NCBI GenBank assembly: GCA_013361095.1
Contig: JAATWA010000001.1
Location: 992,001-1,056,000 of the forward strand
Reading direction: 5' to 3'
From: Pseudanabaena biceps
Lineage (GTDB): Bacteria; Cyanobacteriota; Cyanobacteriia; Pseudanabaenales; Pseudanabaenaceae
Length of the DNA: 64,000 nucleotides
The position numbers were made by a program, and so were the translations under genes. How positions within the stretch are numbered: the first letter of the stretch is position 1; the number at the start of each line of letters is the position of its first letter. This document shows, piece after piece, positions 42,933 through 52,250 of the stretch. The notes under the pieces were generated by a model. That model worked only from the letters and a program-made list of their open reading frames with translations. It did not search any database and was not told the origin of the DNA.

Positions 42933-45860
42933 TCAGCCCGTATTTCTCATACCTGCGGCAATACCATTAATAGTCAGCAAGGCTCCGCGCAGCAGTTCAT
43001 TTTTGGAATAGCGCGATCGCAAATCAACCGTATCAGAGCGGTGTTGGCGCAATCGCTTTAGCAGAGATGCTTGAATAAAGCCCAATGGCACAATCGAGCC
43101 ATTGCGTAACTGCACAGAACGTTGAAGATCGCGATCGCTATCCAACATTTGTTTTTGTCCTGTAATCGATTGGATCACAGTCAAGGTGCGCTGGTATTCC
43201 TCAAGAATTTCTGCAAAAATCGCCACAAAAGACTCTTCATGCCCTTCCTTGGTTAGCTCTCGCATATAGTGATGAGCAATTTGCAGGTCAGTCTTGGCTA
43301 AAGTCATCTCTACACGAGAAATCGCCGTTTTAAAGAATGGCCATTTGCTATAGAAATATTGCAACAACGAGATATGCCCCTCAGGGTTTTCTTTAAGAAA
43401 TTCCTCAAGAGCCGCACCAATGCCATACCAAGATGGTAATAAAAATCGGCTTTGTGTCCAGCTAAACACCCAAGGAATCGCTCTGAGACTTGCCAAATCT
43501 CGTTTACCTGCGCGTCTGGCGGGACGAGAGCTAATTTGTAACTGGCTAATCTCTTCAATCGGTGTAACTTGATGGAAAAACTCCACCAAATCTGGCTGCT
43601 CATATATTAGATGGCGATAAACTTGGCGCGATCGCACTGAAATTCCTTCCATCGTATCCAACCAGCAATCAAGGGTATCAGTACTACTGGGCAGTAAAGA
43701 AGCCTGCACCACGGCTGTGGCGATCGTCTCTAAATTGTAAAGAGCAATTTCGGGAAGCGAGTACTTAGAAGCCAGCACCTCTCCCTGCTCTGTAATTTTG
43801 ATCCGTCCTTCGATGCTACGCCCAGGTTGCGCCAAAATTGCTTCATAGGTGGGGCCGCCGCCGCGTCCGACTGATCCGCCACGACCATGAAACATACGGA
43901 GATCAACTTGATACTTTTGGCACACATCTTGCAGCGCCCGTTGAGCTTTATAAATTTCCCAATTACTGCTTAAAAAGCCTGAATCTTTATTGCTGTCAGA
44001 ATAGCCGAGCATCACCTCTTGCAAATGATTATGATTTTCGAGATACGCTCGATAAAGTGGCAGATTAAATAGCTCAGTCATGATGGGCGGAGCGCTGCGG
44101 AGATCTTCAACCGTCTCAAATAATGGCGCAATGCTCAAAGAACCTTTGCCCGTCGCAGGATCGTAAAGCCCTGCTTCTTTGGCTAGTAGCAATACCTCCA
44201 AAATATCGCTGACACTACGGTTCATGCTGATCACATAGTTGTTGCAAATATCAAAGGAAAACTCCTGTTGTACCTTGGCAACCATCCGAAAAGTTTCAAT
44301 AATCTCGTTGGTTTTGGCACTAAAGTTGAGTTTAGCGGGAATCATCGGGCGGCGAGTTTTTAGCTCTTGGGTCAACCATTCTACTTTTGCCAATTCCGTG
44401 AGATCGTCATAGGGTTGATCTAAAAGCTGAAGTGATTCCGCAATTTCCGAGATCGTATTGCTATGTTGCGTACTTTCTTGACGAATATCAAGGTGAGCTA
44501 AATGAAAGCCATAGACATGAACTTGACGAATGAGGTTTTCGAGGGGCTTAGGATTGAGCTTAGTTTCCATCAAGCTGGCCTGAATCAGATTTAACTCTGC
44601 CAAAAATCCTGAAGCATGGGTATAGAGCTGATGCTCTTGACCTTTAGTAGACAACTCCATGTCTGAGGCTTGCCAACCACTATGGCGCAGTTTTTGATTG
44701 CGATCGCGAGTACGTTTTAGTCGTTCATGCACATAAGCCAGCTTGAGGCGATAAGGCTCTTGGCGAAACTTAATCGAATTTTTTTCATAAATTTCTGGCA
44801 GATGTAATTGATCGTCTCCAAGGGAGTCTAGTAATTCTTGAGAAACATCGCTGAGACTTTGTGATAACGACAGCAAGCGGCTGAGATGCTCGATGGACTT
44901 TATATATTTGTTAATTACCAGATTGCGCTGATAGCAAGCAGTCTGCCATGTGACATCGGGAGTGACATAGGGATTGCCATCGCGATCGCTGCCCACCCAA
45001 GAGCCAAACTTACAAAAGTCATAGCTGGGCAATTTCATTTTTGGGAAAGTAACACTCAACGCCGAGGTTATGCGATCGTAAAGCACAGGAACCGCATCAA
45101 ATAAAACCTCTTCAAAATAATGCAAGGTGTAGTCGGCTTCGTCCAAAACCGTCGGCTTGATCTGGTTTAACTCATCTGTCCGCCACCAAAGCCTTATTTC
45201 CTCAGCAATCTGTTCTTGCAATGAGGCTGCTTCCCAATTTTCGGATATTACTTGCGGTACAATCTCATCTCCCTTGAAGCCAATAATCCGATCTAGCTCC
45301 TTCAACATCTTCGCGATCGTGCGTTGCTTCTCCCGAATGGTGTGGCGGACAATTTCCGTAGGGTGAGCTGTAAATACCAGACGAATATCAAGATTGTCCA
45401 ACACTTTCTGAATCTGACGAGTTGGCACATTTAATTTTTTTAATGTGGGGAACAACCACCGAAAAGTCCCCGTCGCATACTCAGCTTCACTATTAATCGG
45501 ACTAACCCGATGAATACTGGTTTGTTCTTGTTCATGATCTTGCTCAACAATATTAATTAGTTGAAAAAATAAAGCAAAGGCGCGAGCCGCCGTCGTTGCC
45601 TGATGTAAATCTAGACTTTCAACTACCTTTAAAACTTCTTGGGCGGGATATTCAGGCGCTTGTCCTTCTGGTGAACACATGGCTCGCAGTTGGCGCAATA
45701 AATCAACCAATTCTTGACCACTTTCTCTTAACAGAACTGATTCCCACAAATCCTCAACGAGCTTGAGACGATATCGCAAACGAGAATTAGCGGCACGCAG
45801 ATCGCTCTCTGTATTCACTATCTGGATCAATGACGCTGACAGTACTGCTGGGGAACTCAT
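42933..45860 (-). CDS. ppc: Phosphoenolpyruvate carboxylase
   Basis: Carboxylates PEP to oxaloacetate, the main anaplerotic reaction and a large part of dark or C4-type carbon fixation in cyanobacteria. 975 residues from the ATG at 45860, which has GGAGAAGG upstream; a frame to 45905 exists. Catalytic parts: [13 protein letters not shown] (essential His), [34 protein letters not shown] (mobile loop) and the invariant C-terminus AAGMRNTG. The [10 protein letters not shown] and [14 protein letters not shown] segments are also typical. Monocistronic. Confidence 0.97.
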   Translation of the reverse strand: MSSPAVLSASLIQIVNTESDLRAANSRLRYRLKLVEDLWESVLLRESGQELVDLLRQLRAMCSPEGQAPEYPAQEVLKVVESLDLHQATTAARAFALFFQLINIVEQDHEQEQTSIHRVSPINSEAEYATGTFRWLFPTLKKLNVPTRQIQKVLDNLDIRLVFTAHPTEIVRHTIREKQRTIAKMLKELDRIIGFKGDEIVPQVISENWEAASLQEQIAEEIRLWWRTDELNQIKPTVLDEADYTLHYFEEVLFDAVPVLYDRITSALSVTFPKMKLPSYDFCKFGSWVGSDRDGNPYVTPDVTWQTACYQRNLVINKYIKSIEHLSRLLSLSQSLSDVSQELLDSLGDDQLHLPEIYEKNSIKFRQEPYRLKLAYVHERLKRTRDRNQKLRHSGWQASDMELSTKGQEHQLYTHASGFLAELNLIQASLMETKLNPKPLENLIRQVHVYGFHLAHLDIRQESTQHSNTISEIAESLQLLDQPYDDLTELAKVEWLTQELKTRRPMIPAKLNFSAKTNEIIETFRMVAKVQQEFSFDICNNYVISMNRSVSDILEVLLLAKEAGLYDPATGKGSLSIAPLFETVEDLRSAPPIMTELFNLPLYRAYLENHNHLQEVMLGYSDSNKDSGFLSSNWEIYKAQRALQDVCQKYQVDLRMFHGRGGSVGRGGGPTYEAILAQPGRSIEGRIKITEQGEVLASKYSLPEIALYNLETIATAVVQASLLPSSTDTLDCWLDTMEGISVRSRQVYRHLIYEQPDLVEFFHQVTPIEEISQLQISSRPARRAGKRDLASLRAIPWVFSWTQSRFLLPSWYGIGAALEEFLKENPEGHISLLQYFYSKWPFFKTAISRVEMTLAKTDLQIAHHYMRELTKEGHEESFVAIFAEILEEYQRTLTVIQSITGQKQMLDSDRDLQRSVQLRNGSIVPLGFIQASLLKRLRQHRSDTVDLRSRYSKNELLRGALLTINGIAAGMRNTG

Positions 45861-45963
45861 CCAACCTTCTCCAAAAATTTTCTTTCTTATCCCAAATTCT
45901 CCCACCTTCAGGCAAGTGCTTCTGTTTCTCAGTTAGCATTTACAACACTTTGCACTCGAAATT

Positions 45964-45995
45964 GAACCAAGACTTTTAAAAAAGTCTTGTGGTTC
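45964..45995. repeat. Inverted repeat upstream of ppc
   Basis: GAACCAAGACTTTT / AAAAGTCTTGTGGTTC. The gap 45861-46508 (648 bases) holds this and two family A palindromes at 46217-46271 and 46286-46336; no gene is recognised. Confidence 0.6.
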
Positions 45996-46216
45996 TTGAG
46001 ATCGAAAATTGCTGTGTTAGCTATTTTGATGACGGAAGCCAAAGTCTGTCGGCAAGACGTAAACGGAAAACCTCTATTGTCTTCTATACCATATCAGTCG
46101 ATAGCTTTGTTGTTTGTTGATTTTTTTATCGCCTCTAAGTTAAACAGCAAGGGGCTAAAGCACATCTTCTATGAGCTTTTTCTAAATCTTTAGTTGTACT
46201 GAAATAACTTTTGATT

Positions 46217-46271
46217 AAAACCAATAATTAGCGGTGCGCGACAAAGCCACGCACCGCTAATTATTGGTTTT
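46217..46271. repeat. Family A palindrome
   Basis: AAAACCAATAATTAGCGGTGC arms with GCGACAAAGCCAC-type centre. Confidence 0.8.
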
Positions 46272-46285
46272 TATGAAAGCGCTAT

Positions 46286-46336
46286 AAACCCAAGAGAGAT
46301 TGGCGGCGCTTCGCGCCGCCAATCTCTCTTGGGTTT
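46286..46336. repeat. Family A palindrome
   Basis: AAACCCAAGAGAGATTGGCG... with core GCGCTTCGCGC; right flank GGCTGGCTACAGCTATAG is the inverse of the left flank at 34790, supporting defined element ends. Confidence 0.85.
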
Positions 46337-46508
46337 TGGCTGGCTACAGCTATAGGTTTAATGGCAACGTCGTTTTGAGGTTTAGGCTAGCGCTTTTAGA
46401 TCCTGTTAAAAATACCTTTATTTTTGCAATATTTCTTTACAAATTGTCGATAATAGAAATTAGAGCTAAGCAGCTATTCAAAAAACACTATAAAAAACGA
46501 ATTTAACA

Positions 46509-47729
46509 ATGTTTGATGTACTAATAGTCGGTGCAGGTATGGTGGGCGCAAGTCTAGCCTGTGCGCTGGGAGACAAAAACTGCAAATCAAATCGTAGCCT
46601 CAAAATAGGAATTATTGAGAGCCATAGCAACTTTTTGCGTGGAGAATTTAGCGCCGATGGTCGCGCCAGTGCGATCGCCTATGGATCAAGCCAAATTTGG
46701 CAAAATATCGGTGTGTGGGGTGGAATGGAGCGCCGAGGTGTTACACCAATGCACAAAATACAGATATCAGAGGGAGATCTTCCCTATCAAGTGCAGCTAC
46801 GCCGTGAAGACATGGGGCAAGAAGCCTTGGGCTACATTGTCGAAAACTCCGTGACTTTAGCTTCACTCTGGGAATTTGCAAGGCAATGTCAAAATATAGA
46901 ATTAATTTGCCCTGCCCAAGTCCTTGATATTGAATATGTCAGCGATCGCGATGTGATGCGCGTCAAAGTCAGTTCGGAGATTGGCGATCAATACTTAGAG
47001 ACAAAATTATTGGTGGGTGCTGATGGTGGGCGATCGCAAGTACGACAGTTAGCGAATATTACAACCAGCGAGCGCCACTACGAGCAAACCTGTATTGTCA
47101 CCACCATCAAGTCAGAAAATCCGCATCAAAACTTTGCTTACGAGCGATTTCAACCCAGTGGTCCTTTTGCAATTTTGCCTTTAGGTAGCGATCGCGCTTG
47201 TGTGGTCTGGACAGCAACTAAAAAAGAAACGCCGAGGTTATTAGCCCTCAATGAAGCAGATTTTTTGCAAGAGATGTGTCTTCGCTTTGGCAAACCTTTA
47301 ATGGAACAGCTAGGAAGTATTGAGATCGAGTCGCGTACCCGTGCCAACTATGAGCCGCGCTGGATGCATAGCCAAACTTACATTAAGCCAAGATTAGCGA
47401 TCGTTGGTGATGCGGCGCATACAACTCATCCGATCGCAGGTCAAGGGATGAATTTGGGAATTCGCGATATTAATGCTTTGGCTAACGTTTTAAAAACAGC
47501 GCATCAAAACAATCAAGACGTAGGCTCAATTAAGGTACTCAAGATTTATGAAGCTAGACGAAAATGGGATAATTTGGGTGTTATTTTGCTAACTGACATC
47601 TCAAACCGCATTTTTTCTAGCCAAAATTGGTTTTTCAAAGGCTTACGTCGTTTTGGACTACTAATCTTACAAATTTCTTTGTTCAAAAGAATTTTGATGT
47701 TTTTTATGATGGGCTTGCATCAGGTTTAA
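46509..47729 (+). CDS. FAD-dependent UbiH/Coq6-type hydroxylase
   Basis: 406-residue class A flavoprotein monooxygenase. FAD motifs: VGAGMVGASLACALG at the N-terminus, LVGADGGRSQVRQL (DG motif) and AIVGDAAHTTHPIAGQGMN with LGIRD (GD motif). The UbiH/Coq6 group hydroxylates quinone rings; in cyanobacteria the counterpart is thought to serve plastoquinone or related prenylquinone synthesis, which is an inference. A hydrophobic C-terminus (FGLLILQISLFKRILMFF) suggests membrane association. ATG start. Followed by a palindrome and then a decaying gene region. Confidence 0.9.
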   Translation: MFDVLIVGAGMVGASLACALGDKNCKSNRSLKIGIIESHSNFLRGEFSADGRASAIAYGSSQIWQNIGVWGGMERRGVTPMHKIQISEGDLPYQVQLRREDMGQEALGYIVENSVTLASLWEFARQCQNIELICPAQVLDIEYVSDRDVMRVKVSSEIGDQYLETKLLVGADGGRSQVRQLANITTSERHYEQTCIVTTIKSENPHQNFAYERFQPSGPFAILPLGSDRACVVWTATKKETPRLLALNEADFLQEMCLRFGKPLMEQLGSIEIESRTRANYEPRWMHSQTYIKPRLAIVGDAAHTTHPIAGQGMNLGIRDINALANVLKTAHQNNQDVGSIKVLKIYEARRKWDNLGVILLTDISNRIFSSQNWFFKGLRRFGLLILQISLFKRILMFFMMGLHQV

Positions 47730-47733
47730 TACC

Positions 47734-47776
47734 AAAAAGCAGTGAGGCGGAGCTTTGCGCCGCCTCACTGCTTTTT
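47734..47776 (+). terminator. Family A palindrome after the hydroxylase gene
   Basis: AAAAAGCAGTGAGGCGG / CCGCCTCACTGCTTTTT around AGCTTTGCG, beginning 4 bases after the stop. Confidence 0.75.
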
Positions 47777-47939
47777 ATATTCTGTGGAGATTTACACGGA
47801 TACAGCCATAAATTTTAGCGCATCCTTTACAGAACAGTAGAAACCTAAGATTTTTCGTTTAATTTTGACCATATACCGCATCGATAAAAGCTAATGTCGC
47901 TTTGCCATCTCTCAAATTAATTGGTCGAGGTTAAAGTAA

Positions 47940-48338
47940 ATGCAAACAATCGATACCATGTTATCCCCCGCACTCGACCCAGTGAAGGATGATTGGAATT
48001 TTCTTGAGGTGTGGATCGATCCAATGCAGTCGCCGCCTTATTTGCTAATGCTAATAAGCGATTGCACGGGAGCCGAACATGTTTTATTAGCTGACGCAGG
48101 TTGTCGCAATACGGTATTTAATGGCACAGCTCAAACAGGTACAGAATTTGTACAACGCTTTCTAGAAATTGGTGTGCGACATTTCCGTCTAGAGTTTGTC
48201 AATGAGTCGCCTGCGCAAGTATTAGAAACGATTAGCCGTTATCAACAACTTTTGGCTGGCAAAATTTCTGGCTCTAAGCTTTGGAAGAAGTTAAAGTTGC
48301 AAAATCAACTAGGTGTAACCAGAGGTTCACTAGAATAA
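47940..48338 (+). pseudogene. C-terminal remnant of a peptidase U32 family gene
   Basis: 132-residue frame whose residues about 37-132 match the extreme C-terminus of large cyanobacterial U32 peptidases: GAEHVLLADAGCRNTVFNG, GVRHFRLEFVNESP, LLAGKISG and LGVTRGSLE at the end. The full family member is about 800 residues; the N-terminal catalytic part is absent here, and the first about 35 residues look unrelated. Upstream bases 47777-47939 contain no intact continuation. It is therefore probably a gene fragment left after deletion or rearrangement, though a short expressed protein cannot be excluded. Confidence 0.7.
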
Positions 48339-48370
48339 GAAAAATTTAGAATAATTTTAGTTGTGGAGGA

Positions 48371-48880
48371 TCATAACTTGCAAATTTCACTGTACATAAC
48401 TTTTAAGATTGGATAAGTTCTTTGCAACCTTGCAATAACTACTGAAGGTGTGTCATAAGTAGGCGTTGTACCAGTAATTCTTGTGTGTGCAGCGTCATCT
48501 CTTCTTCCCTTTACACTTTCAAGTTCAGATTTCAGAATTTGTAAGTGATTATTAGTATCCAAGAATGAATGAACTTTCTCTGCTTTTTGTAGTCCAACAG
48601 ATTTAATAAGCATTGGCAGAAAGTTATTTTCGTAATGAAATCCATGATTTTTACGGATTATCTGTTTTTCAAGATTATCTCTAAAATATTGAGTTATGAG
48701 CTTGTTCTTAACTGAACGTCTGATTATTAAATCCATAGACTCCTCTATCCATCCACAATATTCTAGTAGAGCTAGTTTCGAGTAGTAAATAGAGTTGTTT
48801 GGGGATGCAGAAGTCAGAGAGTCGTTGTAACGCTCATCAAAATATTTGAGTGAGTCTAGAATATGTTTCTTGATAATCAT
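48371..48880 (-). CDS. HEPN domain protein (RiboL-PSP/MAE_28990-like), partner of DUF262
   Basis: 169 residues, all helical. It contains GRRDDAAHTR, an R-X4-H motif of the kind that forms the HEPN RNase active site, placed in the C-terminal third as in RiboL-PSP-type HEPN proteins. EYCGWIEESMDLII in the first half is also typical. It starts one base after the DUF262 stop (TAG-C-ATG), so the two are translationally linked. By analogy with HEPN toxins it could be an RNase held in check or triggered by the DUF262 protein. A+T-rich with poor codon match to neighbours. Confidence 0.75.
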   Translation of the reverse strand: MIIKKHILDSLKYFDERYNDSLTSASPNNSIYYSKLALLEYCGWIEESMDLIIRRSVKNKLITQYFRDNLEKQIIRKNHGFHYENNFLPMLIKSVGLQKAEKVHSFLDTNNHLQILKSELESVKGRRDDAAHTRITGTTPTYDTPSVVIARLQRTYPILKVMYSEICKL

Positions 48881-48881
48881 G

Positions 48882-49994
48882 CTATGAAAATATCTCTATA
48901 GCCGTCTCTAGGCGATTTATCACATTATCTTTATGGCTTAACCCACTTTTAAGGTTCTCAAGCGAGAAATTTTCATGTTGCCTTAAGCGGTTGAATCGCG
49001 ATTGAAGTTCAATATCTCCCAAGTTTTGCAATGTGTCTAGGTTACGCAAAACACCAACCAAAATTGCTTCTGTAGTTGCTTTACTGATTTTAGGGAGAGG
49101 TTTTCTATCAAGAATATGAGTAAAGATAAGATCAATGGCATCTAGAAAGCGAGACTCTTTTTCATTAAGTGTATTTTCATCATCATTCTGATGTTCATTC
49201 ATGAAGTTATTCAAAAATTGAGCTAAGCGTCCATTGTAATGTTGGTAATCAGATTCCATTGCAAAGGCTCTTAGAATAAGCTCTTCATAAATAAGTCTAT
49301 ATGATTTGTTTTTTTCTAGGTTTAAAAATTTACAAAATTCTGATGTTCTTGCCAGTCTCTTCAGCAGATTATTAAAATTTCCTTGGAAAATACAATTGCG
49401 AATTTCTTGATTATTTAGTTTGTTCCCACCAGTATTTAGACGATGAAAAATTGTGAATAGGTATTGCATATGCTTCTTTTTGGCATAATCACACCGTAAG
49501 ACAGTGATTGGGATTGTTAAGTTCTCTACACGATTATAAATCTCCTCATGTTTGTCACGGATTGATTTGACTGTTTTTCCAGATATTCTTTCATCGATAT
49601 CCGTAAGACTGGATAATGTCCAAGTATCATCACTTAAAAAGCTAATAATACTTGACATACGTTGAAGTCCATCAATTACTAATCTTTTCCCAGTCTTATA
49701 GTCAAGACTAATGCACATACTAGGAATAGGGAGTTGTTTGACCAATGAATCTATAAAAAGTGTTTGACTAGTCTTTGACCATACTAAATCACGTTGAAAA
49801 TCAGGCTTAATATCAAGTTGTTGATTTTTGTACATTCGTACGAGATCAGCACAAGATCTTAATTCATTAAAAGCTATTATGTCAGTTGGAGGTGTTTCAT
49901 TAAAATCATCAATCTCTCCTAGTTCTTCCTCTTTAATCTCCAGATCTCTTGGGTACTTATCTTCTTCTATTATCGTTTCGAGTTGATTAAGCAT
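48882..49994 (-). CDS. DUF262 (ParB/GmrS-like) domain protein
   Basis: 370 residues from the ATG at 49994. DUF262 motifs are clear: KPDFQRDLVWSKTSQTLFIDSL (parts: PDFQRDLVW, IDSLVKQLPIPSM), the nucleotidase-like core VIDGLQRMSSIISFL (D-G-x-Q-R) and FHRLNTGGNKLNNQEIRNC. The DUF1524 HNH nuclease part of GmrSD enzymes is absent; the C-terminus is helical and unassigned. DUF262 proteins take part in type IV restriction and other phage-defence systems, where the domain binds or hydrolyses nucleotides. A TTG three codons upstream is possible. First gene of a two-gene operon with a HEPN gene. Confidence 0.85.
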   Translation of the reverse strand: MLNQLETIIEEDKYPRDLEIKEEELGEIDDFNETPPTDIIAFNELRSCADLVRMYKNQQLDIKPDFQRDLVWSKTSQTLFIDSLVKQLPIPSMCISLDYKTGKRLVIDGLQRMSSIISFLSDDTWTLSSLTDIDERISGKTVKSIRDKHEEIYNRVENLTIPITVLRCDYAKKKHMQYLFTIFHRLNTGGNKLNNQEIRNCIFQGNFNNLLKRLARTSEFCKFLNLEKNKSYRLIYEELILRAFAMESDYQHYNGRLAQFLNNFMNEHQNDDENTLNEKESRFLDAIDLIFTHILDRKPLPKISKATTEAILVGVLRNLDTLQNLGDIELQSRFNRLRQHENFSLENLKSGLSHKDNVINRLETAIEIFS

Positions 49995-50045
49995 GATATT
50001 CAAATTAATAATTAATTAAGTTTTTAATATATTTATTGTTGATTT

Positions 50046-50092
50046 ATCTGTTGAATTCTGTCTTCTTATCTGAATCCTGAGGATCAACAGAT
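50046..50092. promoter_or_regulatory. Spaced inverted repeat upstream of the DUF262 gene
   Basis: ATCTGTTGA (50046-50054) and TCAACAGAT (50084-50092) are exact complements 29 bases apart, about 50 bases before the DUF262 start. Arms of this size and spacing could be an operator or an element boundary. Confidence 0.4.
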
Positions 50093-50299
50093 TCATATTA
50101 TACCACTCAAAACTTGCTCAGCATCTAAGCTCAAATTTGGAAATGTGGGCGAAGCGATCGCATCATTACCGCGAAACAAATTAATTTCATACTCTCCATA
50201 ATGAGCGATAAACCCATATAGGTTTACAGGTTGATTCTGTATTTGTGCGATCGCAAGGTTCATAGCGCATCTAGCCCCTATTAGTCCTTCTCGTCTCAC
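50093..50299 (-). pseudogene. Possible C-terminal remnant of an Uma2 (DUF820) family gene
   Basis: Short frame whose last part, INLFRGNDAIASPTFPNLSL followed by DAEQVLSGII, has the rhythm of the Uma2 C-terminus (a strand, then SP.FP.L....V.....). Only about 55 residues are present against about 190 in the family, and no PD-(D/E)XK catalytic part is readable upstream. Treated as a fragment; the call is tentative. Confidence 0.35.
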
Positions 50300-50349
50300 C
50301 CAATCTTAGCGCGGTTTTTATTTTGTCATAGGCAAAATAAAAATCGCCT

Positions 50350-50384
50350 AAAAAAGAAGCCTCGCATTGCGAGGCTTCTTTTTT
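50350..50384 (-). terminator. Terminator of the thioredoxin-reductase-like gene
   Basis: AAAAAAGAAGCCTCGC / GCGAGGCTTCTTTTTT hairpin ending at the stop codon. A second inverted repeat (50309-50346, CGGTTTTTATTTTG...) lies just beyond it. Confidence 0.8.
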
Positions 50385-51387
50385 AAACCGTAGTGGGAAT
50401 TTTGATGTTGTCTTCCCATTTACGAGCTGGGCTAGCTCTGCGAATATTTCGCCAAATTTGGGTGGCGGCTAAAGTTCCGTCAGCTACAGCGATCGAGACT
50501 TGGTTCAAGCCTTTCTTCAAATCACCAAGGGCAAAAATGCGATCATGGCTAGTCTTACACATATCGTTGGTAACTAGATTCTGACCATCATATTCCAAAC
50601 CTTCGATACCCTTGAGATAGTGGTGAAAGTAGGTCGAACCCATTCCCACTAAACCAGTAGTCGCTTCTATGATTGTGCCATCGGTTAGTTCTACGCCACT
50701 AAGATGATGATTTTTTCCATGAAACTTGGCGATCGGGGCTTCGTACAATGGATAGCCATGTTCGGCTAACTTCTCCTTAGTCTTGTCGCTGACTTCGCAT
50801 AAACCATGAGTCAACACGGAGATATAAGGCGTAAACCAGTTCAATACAAAGGCAGCGCCAATTTGTCCTTCTGTATTCGCAATCAAAACTGCTTTCTGAT
50901 TCCACATATCAAAACCATCACAGATCATGCAGACATGAAGCGTGTAACCTGCATAATCATAGACATTTTGCATATCTTCCAAATGCGGCAAGTTGTCCAT
51001 AATTCCTGAAGCTGCAATTACATACTTGCTGCGAAATACAGGATAAACACTGTTAGTTTTGCCAACTTTTACTTTCACAGCAAAAGTTTCGCCCTCATCG
51101 ACGACATCTTCCACATAGCCGCGCAAATGATCGGCTCCCCAGTCTAATGCTGTTTTTGTACCATGATTCAAAATGTCGCGCCCTGGGGTGGTGGGGTCAA
51201 GTCCGACATAATTACGCAAATCTTGCATCCAGAGCGATCGGCCTTTGCCTTTTTCGACAATCAAACATTTCAGCCCATAACGCGCCAAATATATCGCTGC
51301 TGACAGTCCACCCATGCCACCGCCAACTACGATCGCATCGTAGACAGTCTCAAGGCGTTGGTCAAGATTTTTGCTAGAGAGTCTCAT
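50383..51387 (-). CDS. Thioredoxin-reductase-like flavoprotein (DDOR-like)
   Basis: 334 residues from the ATG at 51387. FAD-binding VVGGGMGGLSAAIYLARYG, redox pair in HVCMICDGF (CMIC, equivalent to CATC of thioredoxin reductase) and FALGDLKKG near the C-terminus. The second Rossmann motif, normally GGGxSA for NADPH, reads ANTEGQIGAAF here, so the pyridine-nucleotide site is not standard. This resembles Synechocystis Slr0600, which I recall as a diflavin-type disulfide oxidoreductase rather than an NADPH-dependent enzyme. Upstream of it on the same strand is prxII, suggesting thiol redox work. A TTG at 51402 is an alternative start. Confidence 0.85.
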   Translation of the reverse strand: MRLSSKNLDQRLETVYDAIVVGGGMGGLSAAIYLARYGLKCLIVEKGKGRSLWMQDLRNYVGLDPTTPGRDILNHGTKTALDWGADHLRGYVEDVVDEGETFAVKVKVGKTNSVYPVFRSKYVIAASGIMDNLPHLEDMQNVYDYAGYTLHVCMICDGFDMWNQKAVLIANTEGQIGAAFVLNWFTPYISVLTHGLCEVSDKTKEKLAEHGYPLYEAPIAKFHGKNHHLSGVELTDGTIIEATTGLVGMGSTYFHHYLKGIEGLEYDGQNLVTNDMCKTSHDRIFALGDLKKGLNQVSIAVADGTLAATQIWRNIRRASPARKWEDNIKIPTTV

Positions 51388-51461
51388 GGCAGCCCCACTC
51401 AAATTAATTCACTTATTCAATTACTGTTAGCGATCGCCACAGTTTTTACCAAAATTTCTTC

Positions 51462-51494
51462 AAAGAAAAGGGCTGCTTGGCAACCCTTTTCTTT
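51462..51494 (-). terminator. Terminator of prxII
   Basis: AAAGAAAAGGG / CCCTTTTCTTT hairpin with GCTGCTTGGCAA-type centre, directly past the prxII stop. Confidence 0.8.
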
Positions 51495-51499
51495 AATCA

Positions 51500-52072
51500 T
51501 TAACCAACGAAAGCTAAACGTGGTGCGGATACGCCAGTAGAGGCAGTACCCTTGAGGTAAGCCAAGATGGTGTCTGCATCAGAGACTTCAAAAGGATCGG
51601 TAGGGCAGTTGTCCGAGAAACCTGGTTCAACGAAGATTTTTTCAATCTTGCTATCGTTGACCAACATCGAATAGCGCCAAGAGCGAAGACCAAAACCAAT
51701 ATTGGACTTGTCTACCAACATTCCCATCTTGCGGGTAAATTCGCCAGTACCATCAGGCAATAAGAATACATTCTTAGCACCTACTTCCTTACCCCACTTG
51801 AACATTACGAAGGCATCGTTAACAGATACGCAAATTACTGCATCTACGCCGAGAGACTTAAATTCTTCATATAGCTCTTCATAACGAGGCAAGTGATTTG
51901 AGGAGCAGGTAGGAGTGAATGCACCTGGCAAGGAGAAAACAACTACTTTTTTACCAGCAAATAAATCTGCGGTGGTCTTATCTTCCCAACGGTAAGGGTT
52001 AGAACCTTCTACTGATTCGTCACGAACACGGGTTTTAAAGACGACATGAGGTACGGTTTCAATAACTGCCAT
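51500..52072 (-). CDS. Type II peroxiredoxin
   Basis: 190-residue thiol peroxidase reducing hydrogen peroxide and alkyl hydroperoxides in the cytoplasm. The peroxidatic site is [14 protein letters not shown]; a second cysteine is in FSDNCPTDP near the C-terminus. It matches the cyanobacterial PrxII encoded divergently from a PerR regulator (sll1621/slr1738 in Synechocystis, recalled). Here too it is divergent from a PerR-type gene with a palindrome in the shared gap, so regulation by PerR is strongly suggested. Confidence 0.94.
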   Translation of the reverse strand: MAVIETVPHVVFKTRVRDESVEGSNPYRWEDKTTADLFAGKKVVVFSLPGAFTPTCSSNHLPRYEELYEEFKSLGVDAVICVSVNDAFVMFKWGKEVGAKNVFLLPDGTGEFTRKMGMLVDKSNIGFGLRSWRYSMLVNDSKIEKIFVEPGFSDNCPTDPFEVSDADTILAYLKGTASTGVSAPRLAFVG

Positions 52073-52103
52073 GTTTTTAATTGGTTGTTTCGATAGAATT
52101 ATT

Positions 52104-52118
52104 TAAGAATAATTCTTA
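52104..52118. promoter_or_regulatory. Probable PerR/Fur-type operator
   Basis: TAAGAAT-A-ATTCTTA is an exact 7-1-7 palindrome in the 178-base divergent gap, 32 bases upstream of the prxII start. Its spacing and A+T-rich arms fit the Fur-superfamily box. Confidence 0.65.
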
Positions 52119-52250
52119 TTTATAAATTAGTCAATAGCTAGAATTACTTGGTTATTAGAAAAAGTTTAATAAATTTGTTGTTCTTAGGTAGAGATGGTAT
52201 GATTGTGTCCTAGACAACTAAGTAGTTAGTTAAAACTTGAAAATTTAATC

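Noticed and set aside
45987-46193. 68-residue plus-strand frame upstream of ppc
   Set aside because: No ribosome site, no recognisable pattern; probably chance.
46300-46506. 68-residue plus-strand frame before the hydroxylase gene
   Set aside because: Starts in a family A palindrome, no homologous features, ends just before the real gene.
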